From: a bacterium
GTDB taxonomy: Bacteria > SZUA-79 > Acidulodesulfobacterales > Acidulodesulfobacteraceae
Direction: 5' to 3'
Length of the DNA: 7,575 bases
Assembly (NCBI GenBank): GCA_021813595.1
Contig: JAKAKF010000115.1
Location: forward strand, 1 to 7,575
This document shows, piece after piece, positions 6,057 through 7,575 of this stretch; within the stretch, counting starts at the first letter, position 1, and each line of letters opens with the position of its first letter. The notes beneath the pieces are model-generated. The model had not been told where the DNA came from. It worked only from the letters and a program-made list of their open reading frames with translations, and did not search any database. The translations under genes were made by a program, and so were the position numbers.

Positions 6057-6268
6057 ACCCTATATCCCCCTTTTAAACTTTCTTGAACGGAATCGAGCCT
6101 TGCAGCGGAATACATTCTTTCTAAATCTTTAGCAGTCAGATATACCCGCCGTTCTATCTCGTTAGCGTCTTTAAGAAAATAGATTCCGCCGATTCTACCG
6201 AAAACAATATCGCGGCTCCTGAATATTTCTTTTACTTCTATGGCCGGTTTCGATTTTTGCTTTTGCAT
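6053..6268 (-). CDS. Hypothetical 71-residue protein coupled to the P-loop kinase
   Basis: I do not recognise this family. The start is basic (MQKQKSKPAIEV). A short beta-like segment follows (DIVFGRIGGIYFLKD), then a charged helical half containing LTAKDLERMYSAARLDSVQESL. There are no cysteines, signal peptide or membrane helix. AGGAG lies seven bases before the ATG. Its stop overlaps the kinase start in ATGA, and its first 74 bases overlap the methyltransferase 3' end in another frame. The good ribosome binding site and the ATGA coupling support it as a real gene. It may assist the kinase, but that is guilt by association. Confidence 0.72.
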   Translation of the reverse strand: MQKQKSKPAIEVKEIFRSRDIVFGRIGGIYFLKDANEIERRVYLTAKDLERMYSAARLDSVQESLKGGYRV

Positions 6269-7493
6269 AATTTATCTCCTCGTTAATTATTTTCTTTATA
6301 ACCGCCTTTGCTATTTCTTTAACCACTCCCGGCACTACGGCGTTGCCGAACTGCCTATAAGCCTGACTGTCCGAAACCACTATTTTAAAATAGTCGGAAA
6401 ATCCCATAACTCTTGCGCATTCACGAGGCATTAGCTTTCTTACGCGGGAGTAATCAATAATATACTCTCTACGCCGTGAATGATTTTTATCTCTGGGGAC
6501 GGCGTATAAGCCTTTAGCACCGCCGCCAGCTTCGGCCACGGCGCATTGAGTAATCGCTATTCCATTAATGTCGTATATTTTTTGCCCTTGAGAGCCTTTT
6601 CCTATATATCCTATTTTTTTAAGTTCCGGTATAAGCGTAGCCACTCCGCCGTTAGAACCGTATTGCGCGGTTATGATATTTACCTGTTCGTCTAAACCTG
6701 CTACGCGGTGATACGGCGTCCAACGGCTTATTTCTGGGATTAAGATTTCCCTTCCGTCCTTACCGTATCGTGAGAGCATGGTTTTTGCGGGGCAGTTAAT
6801 ATCCGCAATATTAAATCCATAGCTATTACTTTTATCTGCCTGCTTTTTTTGTAAGTATTTCCATGTTCCTGCTTTCAAAAAATACTTCTCCGGCACGTTC
6901 TCAAATTCTAAAACGTCTTTTAAAACCGGATAAATAGGGGGGAGTTCGGGAAAATCGAAATCGACGGGTTCCTTAAATCCTACGATAAAAATCCTTTCCC
7001 TGTTTTGCGGGACCACTGCTTTTGCATTATAAATCTTTTCATATACCGTATAACCGCAAATTACCTTTAAATCCCACATTAAACGGTCGTAAACATCCTT
7101 AAATTTCTTTGATTTTAAGCCTTTGACGTTCTCAAGAATAAATATGTCTGGCTGTTTATCGTATATAATTCTGATAACTTGCGGTATCATATCCCTTTCG
7201 TCGTTTACGCCTTCTTGCTTTCCGGCCATCGACCACGGCTGACAGGGGAATCCGGCGAAGAAAAAAACTATATCGTTTTTCCGCTTCCGTCCGGGAATAT
7301 CCTTAGACGGTATTTTAGTTATATCGCCCGCGGGTTCTTCACCGAAGTTCGCAAAATAAGTCTGCTTTGCGTATTTGTCCTTTTCAAAAGCGAATATACA
7401 TTTAGATTCAATATTAAGCTCGGCGCAAGCCTGCTCGAAACCTAACCTAAAACCGCCTATGCCTGCGAATCCTTCGATATATTTTATTTGCAT
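6195..7493 (-). CDS. DNA (cytosine-5) methyltransferase, orphan
   Basis: It transfers a methyl group from S-adenosylmethionine to C5 of cytosine in a DNA target. Motif I is FAGIGGFRLGFE (9-20). Motif IV is GFPCQPWS with nucleophile Cys84. Motif VI is ENVKGL (Glu121). Motif VIII is QNRER (164-168). Motif IX is PRECARVMGF (357-366). Motif X is QFGNAVVP (382-389). The variable target-recognition region spans about 180-350, so the target is unknown. It contains related segments ending in ILIPE and TLIPE, plus a GGGAKGLY block. The last 30 or so residues lie beyond motif X and overlap the next gene. No restriction endonuclease is visible, so a self-protection or anti-restriction role is likely but inferred. 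The ribosome binding site is weak (AAGG, ten bases before the ATG). Confidence 0.95.
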   Translation of the reverse strand: MQIKYIEGFAGIGGFRLGFEQACAELNIESKCIFAFEKDKYAKQTYFANFGEEPAGDITKIPSKDIPGRKRKNDIVFFFAGFPCQPWSMAGKQEGVNDERDMIPQVIRIIYDKQPDIFILENVKGLKSKKFKDVYDRLMWDLKVICGYTVYEKIYNAKAVVPQNRERIFIVGFKEPVDFDFPELPPIYPVLKDVLEFENVPEKYFLKAGTWKYLQKKQADKSNSYGFNIADINCPAKTMLSRYGKDGREILIPEISRWTPYHRVAGLDEQVNIITAQYGSNGGVATLIPELKKIGYIGKGSQGQKIYDINGIAITQCAVAEAGGGAKGLYAVPRDKNHSRRREYIIDYSRVRKLMPRECARVMGFSDYFKIVVSDSQAYRQFGNAVVPGVVKEIAKAVIKKIINEEINYAKAKIETGHRSKRNIQEPRYCFR

Positions 7494-7514
7494 AATGTTT
7501 ATACCTTATTTTTT

Positions 7515-7574
7515 TTAAATAATTATTGCCTTGCCGTCCCAAGCGCCGTTTTTTCTATTAAGAAACAAATCCGC
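7515..7574 (-). CDS. C-terminal end of an unidentified protein, partial
   Basis: A reading frame enters from the right edge and ends at TAA (7515-7517). It gives 19 residues, ADLFLNRKNGAWDGKAIII. The composition looks coding, and it ends 21 bases before the methyltransferase ATG, matching the spacing in this operon. A second minus-strand frame is also open for about 16 codons, so this choice is tentative. The family cannot be told from so short a piece. Confidence 0.4.
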   Translation of the reverse strand, partial: ADLFLNRKNGAWDGKAIII

Positions 7575-7575
7575 C

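Noticed and set aside
6379..6394. 16-bp palindrome ACTATTTTAAAATAGT in the methyltransferase gene
   Set aside because: It is AT-only apart from its ends, encodes conserved-region codons, and one such site is not surprising in a window of this composition.

Overview
The window is an AT-rich bacterial segment that reads as part of a plasmid or integrative conjugative element backbone. Every convincing gene lies on the minus strand. They are packed head to tail from about 7574 down to 312, with gaps of 0 to about 30 bases, several overlaps, and Shine-Dalgarno sequences before most starts. This looks like one long transcription unit whose promoter lies beyond the right edge. No chromosomal housekeeping gene, rRNA or tRNA is visible. 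The species cannot be named from the sequence; strong GGAGG-type ribosome binding sites and a MobF relaxase indicate an ordinary bacterium, possibly a proteobacterium.

In transcription order (right to left) the layout is as follows. The C-terminal end of an unidentified protein comes first (7515-7574). An orphan DNA C5-cytosine methyltransferase follows (6195-7493). A 71-residue protein of unknown function overlaps its 3' end. Next is a small P-loop NTPase resembling AAA_28/NadR-type kinases (5448-6056). A 72-codon reading frame follows that has no ATG, GTG or TTG start but has a good ribosome binding site in front of an ATA codon (5215-5433). A 97-residue Cys-containing protein comes next (4934-5227), then a ParA-type ATPase (4293-4910) and a ParB-type DNA-binding protein (3308-4264). 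The last gene is a full-length MobF relaxase-helicase of the TrwC/TraI type (312-3296). The left 310 bases carry no gene. They hold an AT-rich repeat array: a perfect 99-bp direct repeat, irregular 42-44 bp units, and five copies of the GCGAAGC mini-hairpin motif, most followed by ACTATA(G).

Together the genes describe maintenance and transfer functions: ParA and ParB for segregation, the relaxase for DNA transfer, and the methyltransferase probably for evading host restriction. No type IV coupling protein, secretion genes or replication initiator is in the window, so self-transmissibility cannot be judged.

The main non-coding observations are: (1) the repeat array beside the relaxase, whose hairpin plus CTATAG layout recalls MobF nic regions and could be an oriT or iteron region; (2) a perfect 27-bp palindrome inside parB, in the part encoding its linker, a candidate parS; (3) a perfect 20-bp palindrome inside the ATA-start reading frame; (4) two adjacent hairpins at the start of the 97-residue gene.
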